Below, one piece after another: positions 25,834 through 33,845 of a DNA stretch of 54,036 nucleotides. Numbering within the stretch: the first letter of the stretch is position 1; every line of letters begins with the position of its first letter. The notes beneath the pieces were generated by a model that worked only from the letters and a program-made list of their open reading frames with translations, was not told where the DNA came from and did not search any database. The translations under genes and the position numbers were made by a program. Source of the stretch: Nitrospira sp. bin75. Lineage in GTDB: Bacteria; Nitrospirota; Nitrospiria; Nitrospirales; UBA8639. The DNA lies in NCBI GenBank assembly GCA_002238765.1, contig MPMZ01000014.1, positions 1-54,036 of the forward strand, in the 5' to 3' direction.

Positions 25834-26424
25834 ATGCCTCACGTGAAAAAGAAAACGATAGGTGGCCCTCTGAGATTCCTGTTGTGCCTTGTTGGCGTGG
25901 CCGTGGGCGCGTGGCTTGTTCCCGTGTCCGTCCTGAGCCTGACGAACGACCTGACCAACGATCCGGCCAAAGTCGTCAAAAAGTATTTGTCGTTGGATAA
26001 GCGTGGAGTCCGTTTGACCGCGCACTCATACGAGGCAGTGATGCCCTATGTGGCGTGGGAACGGGAAGAGCCGGTATGGGAACGGTTCGTGGTGATCCGC
26101 GACTATGCCGTCAGCGACGACGTCACGCAATGGGACATCGTGAGCAGCACGGAAGCCCGCATTCCCGTCACCTTTCAGGTCCTCGGAGTGGTTCACGTGG
26201 GAACTGCCACGTTTGTTCCCGCGCCGGAGGAGGAAGTGTTGTCCATTCGCATACGGGCCGTGGACAATCACTGGAAAATGGTGTCGCCGGTGTTTCCTCC
26301 GCACGTGGGCCGGAGCCGCTTGGCGGATTTCGTGAAAGACGCCATGCTCCGTGAACCCAACGACGACCGGGCCCGGACGTTGCGCAGGCTCAGGGAAGAT
26401 CTCGTCAACGCCGGCCGATCATGA
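25834..26424 (+). CDS. Hypothetical protein with one N-terminal membrane anchor
   Basis: I do not recognise a named family. The 196-residue protein has a basic N-terminus (MPHVKKKT) and one hydrophobic segment (LRFLLCLVGVAVGAWLVPVS, about residues 14-33), an uncleaved anchor or signal. The rest is a predicted periplasmic domain rich in beta strands (WERFVVIRDYAVSDD, then ARIPVTFQVLGVVHVG), with a charged helical C-terminus (ARTLRRLREDLVNAG). The pattern is reminiscent of small NTF2-like or DUF4440-like domains, but that is a guess. Its stop overlaps the gph start by four bases, so the two are probably co-translated. Confidence 0.75.
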   Translation: MPHVKKKTIGGPLRFLLCLVGVAVGAWLVPVSVLSLTNDLTNDPAKVVKKYLSLDKRGVRLTAHSYEAVMPYVAWEREEPVWERFVVIRDYAVSDDVTQWDIVSSTEARIPVTFQVLGVVHVGTATFVPAPEEEVLSIRIRAVDNHWKMVSPVFPPHVGRSRLADFVKDAMLREPNDDRARTLRRLREDLVNAGRS

Positions 26425-27086
26425 ACCGCGGCCCGATAGCGGACTCCATCCGGTTGGTCATCTTTGATCTTGACGGGACCCTCATTGATTCCAAGTACGA
26501 TATCGCCGCGTCGGTGAATCTCACGCTCGGCGACCTGAAGTTACCCACACTGCCTCCCGAACAAATTTTTACCTTCGTGGGCGACGGGGTCAAACGGTTG
26601 TTGCGTTTATCCGTGGGGGAGGGAAACGAGGCGCGCTATGAAGAAGCGCTACGGATCTTCCGCGGGCATTATCTCGCGCATTGCCTGGATACCACGCAAT
26701 TGTATCCCGGTCTGGACCGGCTGTTTGACGGGCGGGATACGCGGACGAAGGCCATGGCCACGAATAAATCGTTGGAATATACCCTCCGTATTATCGAAGG
26801 CTTGAAGGTCAAGGACCGGTTTGCCGCGATCGAAGGTCCCCTCGATCAGTCTGATCTGAAACCCGATCCGGGCATGCTGTGGCGAATCCTGGAGTGTCTC
26901 TCGGTTCAACCGGAAGCGGCCATGCTCGTGGGCGACAGCACGAACGACGTGCGGGCCGCCCAAGCCGCCGGGGTATCTGCCTGCGCGGTCGGCTACGGAT
27001 ACGGCAATCGAGACAAAGTGTCGGCCCTCAAGCCTGACTACTACTGTGAAAAGCCGGGCGATCTGCTCTCGCTTTTGTTCGGGTAG
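26421..27086 (+). CDS. gph: HAD-family phosphatase, phosphoglycolate phosphatase-like
   Basis: The 221-residue protein has the three HAD motifs: VIFDLDGTLIDS with nucleophile and acid Asp, a KAMATNKS Thr-to-Lys-type second motif, and MLVGDSTNDVRAAQAAG as the metal-binding motif. The helical cap (about residues 25-90) is of the C1 type seen in Gph and PPi-hydrolysing relatives. Gph removes 2-phosphoglycolate, often formed by DNA end processing or by oxygenase activity; the true substrate cannot be told from sequence. The start overlaps the preceding gene by four bases. Its final 57 bases have a diverged second copy at 28220-28276. Confidence 0.85.
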   Translation: MNRGPIADSIRLVIFDLDGTLIDSKYDIAASVNLTLGDLKLPTLPPEQIFTFVGDGVKRLLRLSVGEGNEARYEEALRIFRGHYLAHCLDTTQLYPGLDRLFDGRDTRTKAMATNKSLEYTLRIIEGLKVKDRFAAIEGPLDQSDLKPDPGMLWRILECLSVQPEAAMLVGDSTNDVRAAQAAGVSACAVGYGYGNRDKVSALKPDYYCEKPGDLLSLLFG

Positions 27087-27281
27087 GATTCTCTTGTTCC
27101 CTAACAATGCCTTGCGTTGAGCGCCCTTTCCCTCGGCTGCCATGGTAGCTATAATGCGCCATTTCTCTACAGTAGATTCGGACCTGAATTGGAATGCGAA
27201 GGTTATGGCAAGTCGCAAATTGACAAAGAAAGCACCTTCTTGGGCGACCTATAAGACGGCTACTCAGAAAAAGGTATAAAC

Positions 27282-27596
27282 ATGACGAGGGACGAACAAG
27301 TCGTTGTTTATCTCAACAATCATACCGGGAAGTTTTTCTGTAATGCCTGCATAGCAAAAGCGTTAGGAATAAACCAAATCCAAGCATCCAATGCGACTCG
27401 TCCCCTAGGAGCAACAATTTGTTTCGATAGAACACATGGGCTTTGCTATCAGTGCGGACAACAAAGAGAAGTTATAAAAAAGCTTCATATGGAAGAAGTT
27501 GTGGACTTGTTCTTCAAGCTCGCTGCCCAAGGGGATACAAGCGCCCAGAAGCTTATTGACACGATCGTAAAGAAACACCAAGCTGGACAGGGATAA
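27282..27596 (+). CDS. Hypothetical Cys-rich small protein
   Basis: The 104-residue protein has FCNACIA (Cys20, Cys23) and CYQCGQQ (Cys55, Cys58), a possible four-cysteine zinc site. The intervening region (ALGINQIQASNATRPLGATI) could form a helix-turn-helix around the metal. The C-terminus is helical. AAAAGG lies shortly before ATG 27282. Composition is AT-richer than the flanking core genes, as in the next, frameshifted gene, so both may have been acquired together. I do not recognise the family; a nucleic-acid-binding role is only suggested by the zinc-like layout. Confidence 0.65.
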   Translation: MTRDEQVVVYLNNHTGKFFCNACIAKALGINQIQASNATRPLGATICFDRTHGLCYQCGQQREVIKKLHMEEVVDLFFKLAAQGDTSAQKLIDTIVKKHQAGQG

Positions 27597-27721
27597 AAGC
27601 TAGGGCATGATTCTCCTGGCATATTATGATTTGACTTCTTCTAAAGGGAGCCAAATGTGGGGTTGTCGGTCGTGGCTGAAGAAAAGAAACGTATGAAGTG
27701 CTCAAGAAAGGATAAACAGAC

Positions 27722-28170
27722 TTGCTTTCAAAACTGTTGCAGCTTCTTAAAAAGGTAAAAATCCGCGTACAGGCAAACAGAGGAGACCCTCTTGCCAATT
27801 TCTTGTGGGTGCGATGTATAACGCGAATGACCAAGACTACAAAGCCTTGGAATGGTTTCAGAAAGCTGCCAATCAGGGCGAACCAAATGCATTGTGCTCG
27901 TTAAGCCTGCTTCACTCTGAGGGCCGTATTGTGCCGACCGACCGCTGCTTGTCGTACATGTATTGCACATTAGCCATGCTCCAAGGCCATGAAGAGGCTA
28001 AAGTGTGGCGCGCTACATTGGAAAGAGAGATGACACCCGAAGAGTTGGCCAAAGTACAGCCTGCTGCATTTGAATATGAGAAACTCATCAAGACAGTGAG
28101 AGAGACGCCTGAACTCATGCCAACAGACATGCGAGAGTCAATCGAAACTCTCCTAAAGAACCAGCGTTAA
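27722..28170 (+). pseudogene. Sel1-repeat protein gene with an apparent frameshift
   Basis: Two overlapping frames together make one Sel1-type protein. The first (from TTG 27722) reads LLKKVKIRVQANRGDPLANF, ending in the start of a Sel1 repeat. The second (from about 27805) picks up at GAMYNANDQDYKALEWFQKA and continues through NQGEPNALCSLSLLHSEGRI to a stop at 28168-28170. The pattern 'GDPLANF - LGAMY' is interrupted at about 27800-27808, where the frame moves. A one- or two-base indel would restore continuity. Sel1 repeats are helical pairs used as protein scaffolds. It could be a true pseudogene or a sequencing error; the second frame alone might still be translated as a short 121-residue product. 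Confidence 0.65.
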
Positions 28171-28219
28171 GAAACCATCAACGAGATGATTTTGCCGGTT
28201 CTGTTCTTCAAAATCAGGA

Positions 28220-28276
28220 TTGCTAGACTGCTATTGTGAACAACCAGGCGACCTGCTTTCGCTCCTGTTCGGGTAG
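28220..28276 (+). pseudogene. Diverged second copy of the gph 3' end
   Basis: These 57 bases align without gaps to the end of gph (27030-27086), with 44 identical positions. In the matching frame they read CYCEQPGDLLSLLFG then a stop, against YYCEKPGDLLSLLFG in gph. Most differences are silent, so the copy came from a related but diverged gph rather than from a recent local duplication. Confidence 0.75.
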
Positions 28277-28308
28277 AATGTTATGGCAACCCTCTTGATG
28301 CTGTTTTT

Positions 28309-28629
28309 TTAAGGGATGTCTATTTCACTCAGACTGCCGGACAACATGGATTCGATAGCTTGGTTGATAGCTGTGGCAGCCATTCGAATACGAGGCCAAC
28401 TTGTGGTGGACAACACGAGAATAGCGATGCTTCGTGCGGCAAGGTTCTGTTGGTCATGGAGGTTCTTATCAGTTGTGACAAGAATATCAAACCCTTGTTC
28501 CTCGGCCTTGACTAACAACTCTCCGTTCGTCAGCGTACTCCAGCCACGCTCAAAAACCGTTTCCACTTCATGAGAGGTCAGGTGTTTCCGCAGAGGGACC
28601 GGCGTTCCCTGATCGAATAGAACTCGCAC
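28309..28629 (-). CDS. DUF5615 PIN-like toxin
   Basis: The 106-residue protein begins MRVLFDQGTPVPLRKHL (first Asp), continues with the family hallmark SHEVETVFERGWSTLTNGEL, and has ILVTTDKNLHDQQNLAARS with a second acidic site. This is the DUF5615 PIN-like type, normally paired with a DUF433 antitoxin, as here. It starts with GTG immediately after the antitoxin TGA with no gap (TGAGTG), so the two are translationally linked. It is probably a ribonuclease toxin by fold relation. The pair lies in the small accessory block downstream of gph. Confidence 0.85.
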   Translation of the reverse strand: MRVLFDQGTPVPLRKHLTSHEVETVFERGWSTLTNGELLVKAEEQGFDILVTTDKNLHDQQNLAARSIAILVLSTTSWPRIRMAATAINQAIESMLSGSLSEIDIP

Positions 28630-28857
28630 TCAGGCAACGTAGGGTGAGGCTAGACTTTTGGCGGCATGGTCGAGAACCGTGCGTACTTGCTCCAGAGTCA
28701 CGCCAGGAAACAAGTCCACAAATTCTGTGATTTCTACTCCGTCTTCAAGGTTTTCGAACAGAGCCGAAACTGGGACACGGGTGCCACAGAACACCCATCC
28801 TCCATTCATTCGGTCGAAATCACGTTCGACCACTGAACAGGTTGACCAATCCAACAT
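28630..28857 (-). CDS. DUF433 antitoxin
   Basis: The 75-residue protein contains GGWVFCGTRVPVSALFENLE and ITEFVDLFPGVTLEQVRTVL, the core of DUF433: a short strand followed by a helix-turn-helix. These proteins act as antitoxins for DUF5615 toxins and likely bind their own promoter. It directly abuts the toxin gene. The N-terminus (MLDWSTCSVVERD) is normal for the family, so ATG 28857 is probably correct. No strong promoter was recognised in the upstream gap, which also contains the leader of msrB on the other strand. Confidence 0.85.
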   Translation of the reverse strand: MLDWSTCSVVERDFDRMNGGWVFCGTRVPVSALFENLEDGVEITEFVDLFPGVTLEQVRTVLDHAAKSLASPYVA

Positions 28858-29081
28858 ATCCCTATCCTATCTCTAGTCGCGCAACGATTCAAGGCATGAT
28901 CGAAATGCCGAGTTTCCGGTCCTTCCCCAAAGATCTGTCCATGGGTTCTGTGAAATTCTGTATGGGGGCGCCTCCCCATCTGGCATCATAGCTCGCAGGG
29001 GAGTAGACTGAATCATCAGGAAGATTCGGGTAACAAAACCGTGATCAGGGCAGTTGACTGCCACGGAAAGGAGGGAGGCAT

Positions 29082-29591
29082 ATGGAAATCGGAAGGCGAA
29101 CCGTCTTGCAGATAGGGGCATTGGCGGGGTTGGGACTCATGGTGAAAGCCATGGATTTCTCGCCTGTGCTGGCCACGACGAACAAAGAACCGGGTGACAT
29201 CGTCAAAGTCGTCAAGACCGACGAAGAGTGGAAGGCCCTGTTGACTCCGGAACAATATTACGTGCTTCGCGAGGAAGGGACGGAGCGGCCGTTTACCAAT
29301 GGCTATCATGCCAGCAAGGCCAAGGGCACGTACTCCTGTGCTGGCTGTGACCTGGCCCTGTTCTCCTCGGAGGTCAAGTATAACAGCCAGACCGGCTGGC
29401 CGAGTTTTTGGCAGCCGCTCTCGGACCGGGTTGTCGGGACCAAAACCGATTGGAAATTAATTTATCCCAGGACCGAGGTACACTGCGCACGCTGCGACGG
29501 CCACTTGGGCCATATTTTCAATGACGGTCCTCCACCGACCGGCTTGCGGTATTGCATCAATTCCGCCGCGCTTAAGTTTCAAGCCGTATGA
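29082..29591 (+). CDS. msrB: Peptide-methionine (R)-S-oxide reductase with Tat signal
   Basis: The 169-residue protein has an N-terminal twin-arginine-like signal ([16 protein letters not shown], Arg5-Arg6), so it is probably exported folded to the periplasm. The mature MsrB domain carries zinc ligands CAGC (86, 89) and CARC (135, 138), the GWPSFW motif (105-110) and catalytic Cys158 in [11 protein letters not shown]. The resolving cysteine seen in some MsrB is not obvious. It reduces the R form of methionine sulfoxide in proteins damaged by oxidants. AAGGAGGGAGG sits just before the ATG. A hairpin followed by T residues lies about 100 bases downstream. Confidence 0.93.
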   Translation: MEIGRRTVLQIGALAGLGLMVKAMDFSPVLATTNKEPGDIVKVVKTDEEWKALLTPEQYYVLREEGTERPFTNGYHASKAKGTYSCAGCDLALFSSEVKYNSQTGWPSFWQPLSDRVVGTKTDWKLIYPRTEVHCARCDGHLGHIFNDGPPPTGLRYCINSAALKFQAV

Positions 29592-29687
29592 GGAGGGTTG
29601 CGGAGGCGTGTCGGTAAAAGTCTTGACTTGATGACGGCGTCATATGGCCGTCATCAGGAGAGGTCGAGCGAGTCCGGGGGATGAAGC

Positions 29688-29715
29688 AGGCCTCCACAGA
29701 GGCCTTACGCTTTTT
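29688..29715 (+). terminator. Hairpin terminator between msrB and rpmB
   Basis: AGGCCTC-CACA-GAGGCCT (29688-29705) forms a perfect 7-bp stem, and five T residues follow at 29711-29715 on the plus strand. It ends the msrB transcript and overlaps the last bases of the convergent rpmB, for which it could also act as a hairpin. Confidence 0.65.
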
Positions 29716-29893
29716 GAATGAGCCCCGACCGCAGGCACCGGGTACAGATCTGAATGCGTTTCGCCGTACCGTTCAGTAATGCACGAACGGTTTGAAGGTT
29801 CGGGCGAAAGACCCGTTTCGTCTTATTATTGGCGTGACTGACGTTATGTCCGCTCATGCGTTTTTTTCCACAAACCACGCAGGCAAAAGCCAT
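29705..29893 (-). CDS. rpmB: Large-subunit ribosomal protein bL28
   Basis: The 62-residue protein reads [20 protein letters not shown] then [16 protein letters not shown], the bL28 signature. CVVC near the start and CTRC near the end give four cysteines, the zinc-binding ('C+') form of L28. It is a structural part of the 50S subunit. It stands alone, without rpmG, which is common. The start has a good purine-rich leader (GAAAGGAGTCACCGAG). Confidence 0.97.
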   Translation of the reverse strand: MAFACVVCGKKRMSGHNVSHANNKTKRVFRPNLQTVRALLNGTAKRIQICTRCLRSGLIQKA

Positions 29894-29974
29894 CTCGGTG
29901 ACTCCTTTCCTTCAAGCAAGAACCTCAAACAGAACTCTCCTGATACCATACCGTTGATTCTTCTGACAACCCTG

Positions 29975-30041
29975 TCCTGAGCGTAATGCGCAGCGCGCCT
30001 GAAGGCGAAGGTCCTTCGACTTCGCTCCGCTACGCTCAGGA
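29975..30041. repeat. Imperfect palindrome with TCCTGAGCGTA ends
   Basis: TCCTGAGCGTA at 29975 is inverted at 30031-30041 (TACGCTCAGGA), with GAAGGTCCTTC as a further palindrome at the centre. It is a common intergenic repeat type and may form a long hairpin between rpmB and recG. A partial relative (CCTTGAGCCAGTCGAAGGGC) follows at about 30086. Confidence 0.65.
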
Positions 30042-30146
30042 TGAACGGAGGGGGGAAGGATGAATGGGGAGTGATAATCCGTTCACCTTGAGCCAGTCGA
30101 AGGGCCTTTGTCTGGGTCCGTCACATATTGTACTATTCGCCCTGGG

Positions 30147-32774
30147 ATGGAGACGAACTCGCCGCCGGACACCCAGATCCCGCAGAAGTTGCAGGCGCTT
30201 GTGGACCGGTTGAATCACCCGATTCAATCAGCCTATGAAAATCGGAGAAACCCGGTCTCATCCACGACACAGCTCGATACGTTCATTGCAACGCAAATCG
30301 TCGAGGCGTTGCGAAATACGGTGTTTCCCGCACGCGTCGAAGCGGAATTATTGGTCCTGCGATTTTTGTTTCAGGAACAGGAGAGGTCGGTACGGACCTC
30401 GGACCGATTAGAGACGGCCAGGCGGGTCCTGGGTCGTTTATCCACCATGGCGCTTCAGCAGACTTCCGATTCCTCAGACTCGGCACCTGACACGGATCGC
30501 ACGGTTTTGCCCGGTCACGGTGATTCGCGTGGTGCGAAGCAGCCTCACGACGCGTCGAACCGCCCATTGCACGAGACGGACATCCGGTTTGCCAAAGGGG
30601 TCGGCCCCAAGCGAGCCCTGTTACTGGAAAAATTGGGAATTCGCACGATTGAGGACGCCTTGTGGTTTTTGCCATGGCGGTATGAAGACCGTTCCCGCAT
30701 CGTCTCCATCTCTCAATTGGTCCCCGGCGAGAAAGCCACGATTGCCGGGACCATCCATCACGCCAAGCTCCGCCGGACGCGACGACGGAATATGACCCTG
30801 TTTACGATGTCGGTTCATGATGAAACAGGTGCCGTGGAAGTCGTGTTCTTCAACCAGAATTATCTCGAAGGCCTGCTCCAGAACGGGTTGCGGGTGGTGC
30901 TCAGCGGTCCGGTAGTGGCGCACCCCCGGAAAGCCGGGCTCCAGATGAGGACGCCGCAGTATGAGGTGGTGGATGAGGATGAGGACCTGCTGATCCACGT
31001 CGGACGCATAGTCCCGGTGTATCATGAAACGCGCGGGCTGAGTTCGCGGCAACTTCGCCGGATCCTGTGGGGCCTGCTGGACGCGTACGGCTCCGGCTTG
31101 CAGGACCCGCTGCCCGCGCGGTTTTTGCAGCAGCACCATTGGCCCTCGTTGCATGAGTCCATCGCGTCTCTCCATTTTCCCGGCCACGGCGCGGAACTGT
31201 CTTTGCTCAACGACTGGAAGACACCGGCTCATCACCGGTTGGCTTTTGAAGAAGGCTTCCTTTTGCAACTGGCGTTGGCGCTCCGGCAGCGCATGAATCA
31301 ATCAACGGTGCCTGGCATTGCATTCCGGCTCACCGGGACGTTCACCACGCCGTTGCAGAAGGACTTGCCGTTCCGACTGACGGAAGCCCAACACCGGGTG
31401 ATCGCCGAGATCGAAGGAGATATGCGCGCCCCCCGGCCCATGAACCGGCTGCTCCAGGGAGACGTGGGGTCGGGGAAAACCATTGTGGCCCTGCATGCCA
31501 TGTTGGCGGCCTGTGGGGACGGGTATCAGGCCGCCTTGATGGCCCCGACCGAGATTCTGGCGGAACAACACGTGTTGACTCTCCGGCCCTACCTCGAAGC
31601 GCTTGATGTTCCCGTTGCCTTTTTGACCGGGGGGACGCCGCTGAAAGAGCGGGCCGCGGTCCTGGAACGCATCGCCGCGGGAGATGTCCGACTCGTCGTG
31701 GGGACGCACGCCCTGCTGGAACAGGACGTGCAATTCGCCAGGTTGGGAGTCGTGGTTGTGGATGAGCAACATAAATTCGGCGTGTTGCAACGAGGGAAAC
31801 TTCGAGAGAAAGCCCTGCATCCCGACGTCCTGGTGATGACCGCCACCCCGATACCCCGGACCCTGGCCATGACGGTGTATGGAGACCTCGACGTCTCCGT
31901 CATCGACGAGTTGCCTGCCGGACGCAAACCTATCCGGACGCGCGTCTTTCGCCACAACGCACGGCCCAGGGCTTACGAGTTGGTGCGGAAGGAAGTGAAC
32001 GCGGGGCGGCAGGCCTACATCGTGTATCCGTTGGTGGAAGAATCCGAAAAGCTCGACCTCGAAGCGGTCATGCAGGCGGCGGAACGCTTACGGGAAACGG
32101 AGTTCCCCGGGATGAACGTGGGTATTCTCCACGGACGTATGAAGTCCGGGGAGCGAGCCGGGATCATGAAGGCGTTTCGGGCGGGAGACGTGCACATCCT
32201 GGTGGCCACGACCGTGATCGAAGTGGGTGTGGACGTGCCCAATGCCACCGTAATGGTGATCGAACACGCCGACCGGTTCGGGTTGGCCCAGCTCCACCAG
32301 CTTCGCGGACGAGTCGGGCGGGGGGCGCAACACTCGTTCTGTTTCCTGATCAGTTCGGCGGGCCGGCGCCAGGATCAAGCCTTATCCTTTCCCACCATGC
32401 AGGGAACGGAGGGTCCGGCATTGCCGTTCTCCGGGGAGCCGGCCGTGGACCGCACGCGCACGCACACCGGGACGACGCAGACCGCCGAACAGCGACTGAA
32501 AGCGATGGTGCAGTCCTCCGATGGATTTGCGATCGCCGAACAGGATCTCCGAATCCGTGGACCGGGTGAAATGTTGGGTACCCGGCAATCGGGCATCCCC
32601 GAATTTCGAGTGATGAACTTGGTTCGGGATGCCACGGTGTTGGAACAGGCCCGGCACGAGGCGTTTGCCCTGATGGAGCGGGATCCGGAGTTGGCTCACC
32701 CGGACCATCGATTGCTCAAAGCCACCGTGCTGCGGAGATGGCAAACCAAATTGGATCTGGGATCGATCGGATAG
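30147..32774 (+). CDS. recG: ATP-dependent DNA helicase RecG
   Basis: The protein is 875 residues, longer than the usual roughly 690. The wedge domain begins at about residue 145 (FAKGVGPKRALLLEKLGIRT), so about 145 N-terminal residues are extra, partly helical and partly Ser/Asp rich. The motor has Walker A LLQGDVGSGKT (about 434-444), VVVDEQHKFG (about 534-543), TATPIPRTLAMT and QLRGRVGRG. A second insertion of about 45 residues lies between motif VI and the conserved SSDGFAIAEQDLRIRGPGE (about 734-778). RecG regresses stalled forks and drives junction migration. ATG 30147 is used; a TTG 13 codons upstream is possible. The Ppx/GppA gene follows six bases later. Confidence 0.95.
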   Translation: METNSPPDTQIPQKLQALVDRLNHPIQSAYENRRNPVSSTTQLDTFIATQIVEALRNTVFPARVEAELLVLRFLFQEQERSVRTSDRLETARRVLGRLSTMALQQTSDSSDSAPDTDRTVLPGHGDSRGAKQPHDASNRPLHETDIRFAKGVGPKRALLLEKLGIRTIEDALWFLPWRYEDRSRIVSISQLVPGEKATIAGTIHHAKLRRTRRRNMTLFTMSVHDETGAVEVVFFNQNYLEGLLQNGLRVVLSGPVVAHPRKAGLQMRTPQYEVVDEDEDLLIHVGRIVPVYHETRGLSSRQLRRILWGLLDAYGSGLQDPLPARFLQQHHWPSLHESIASLHFPGHGAELSLLNDWKTPAHHRLAFEEGFLLQLALALRQRMNQSTVPGIAFRLTGTFTTPLQKDLPFRLTEAQHRVIAEIEGDMRAPRPMNRLLQGDVGSGKTIVALHAMLAACGDGYQAALMAPTEILAEQHVLTLRPYLEALDVPVAFLTGGTPLKERAAVLERIAAGDVRLVVGTHALLEQDVQFARLGVVVVDEQHKFGVLQRGKLREKALHPDVLVMTATPIPRTLAMTVYGDLDVSVIDELPAGRKPIRTRVFRHNARPRAYELVRKEVNAGRQAYIVYPLVEESEKLDLEAVMQAAERLRETEFPGMNVGILHGRMKSGERAGIMKAFRAGDVHILVATTVIEVGVDVPNATVMVIEHADRFGLAQLHQLRGRVGRGAQHSFCFLISSAGRRQDQALSFPTMQGTEGPALPFSGEPAVDRTRTHTGTTQTAEQRLKAMVQSSDGFAIAEQDLRIRGPGEMLGTRQSGIPEFRVMNLVRDATVLEQARHEAFALMERDPELAHPDHRLLKATVLRRWQTKLDLGSIG

Positions 32775-32780
32775 CAGCCG

Positions 32781-33653
32781 ATGCGAGTCGCGGGAATTGA
32801 CATCGGCACCCTCACCTGCCGGTTGTTGGTGGCGGAGGTTTCGCCCGAGGCGGCCGGCCCGCTTCGCGCGATCCGTTCGGAACGGAAAATTTTGCGATTG
32901 GGCGAAGGGGTCGACCGAACCGGACGGCTCAAACCGGAGGCCATGTCGCGCGTGACCGGGACGATTCGGGAGTGGAAAACGATCATCGAGAGGCATGGGG
33001 TTGAGCGGTACACGGCCGTGGCCACGAGTGCCGTGCGGGAAGCCGGGAATCGTGAAGAATTTCTGGAGCGGGTCAGACGGGAAACGGCCGTCGAGGTGGA
33101 AGTCATCGACGGAGAGGAGGAAGCGCGACGGACCTTTTTGGGGATTCGATCCGGTCTGCCGGACGTGGGGGAGATCCTGGGGTTGGATATCGGCGGCGGG
33201 AGTACGGAATTCATCGCCAGCCGGCCCGGGAAGCCCCTCATGATGACGTCGATTGATATGGGAGTAGTGCGATTGACGGAGCGGGTGTTACGGGGTGATC
33301 CGCCGCGTGCCGAGGAAATTCACAAAGCGGAAACCTTGATCCGGGACCTCACCCGAAAGGCTCGACGGGAGATCGGAGACGTCACGGACCTGACTCTTGT
33401 GGGTACCGCCGGCACGATCACCTCCTTGGCGGCGATCGCTCAGCAGCTTCCCACCTATGATCCCTCGCGAATTCAGAAGTACGTATTGGAACTTCCGGTG
33501 ATTCGGCGTATCGAGCGCGACGTGTTCGGCAAGATGCAATTGGGCCGCGTCGGGATGCCCGGCCTGGAAGCAGGCCGCGAAGGCGTCATTGCAGCAGGTG
33601 TGCTGATCCTTCGCTGCGCGATGGAAGAGCTGAACGCCCGCGGTGCGTGGTGA
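32781..33653 (+). CDS. Exopolyphosphatase / Ppx-GppA family phosphatase, 3' end probably frameshifted
   Basis: The 290-residue product has the ASKHA phosphatase features: VAGIDIGTLTCRLLVAEV, RYTAVATSAVREAGN, VIDGEEEARRTFLGI, LGLDIGGGSTEF and VGTAGTITSLAAI. It is expected to hydrolyse polyphosphate or pppGpp. It ends abruptly at NARGAW. In the next frame the DNA continues SEYGLREGVLVHLARV then stops at 33703, which is the normal C-terminal motif of this family. Adding a single G near 33650 would give GAWVSEYGLREGVL without a gap. Either the gene has recently lost its last 17 residues or the base is a sequencing slip in a G-rich stretch. It follows recG by six bases and is likely co-transcribed. 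Confidence 0.88.
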   Translation: MRVAGIDIGTLTCRLLVAEVSPEAAGPLRAIRSERKILRLGEGVDRTGRLKPEAMSRVTGTIREWKTIIERHGVERYTAVATSAVREAGNREEFLERVRRETAVEVEVIDGEEEARRTFLGIRSGLPDVGEILGLDIGGGSTEFIASRPGKPLMMTSIDMGVVRLTERVLRGDPPRAEEIHKAETLIRDLTRKARREIGDVTDLTLVGTAGTITSLAAIAQQLPTYDPSRIQKYVLELPVIRRIERDVFGKMQLGRVGMPGLEAGREGVIAAGVLILRCAMEELNARGAW

Positions 33654-33845
33654 GCGAGTACGGGTTGCGGGAAGGGGTCCTGGTGCACTTGGCCCGGGTC
33701 TGAACCGCGACTCCAAAGCCGTTTGCCCCATAACTGGTTGACAAAAAAGAATTTACGTGGACAATCAAGCTAAGATCAGAGCATTGATCTTATATGGGCA
33801 TTCTGTTATGACAGACATCTCGCGCCATTCATCAAAGGATTCCTC

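Noticed and set aside
28858-29081. Possible riboswitch in the leader of msrB (short TGGGG/CCCCA stem and GC-rich segments)
   Set aside because: No known aptamer core could be recognised, and the stems are short.
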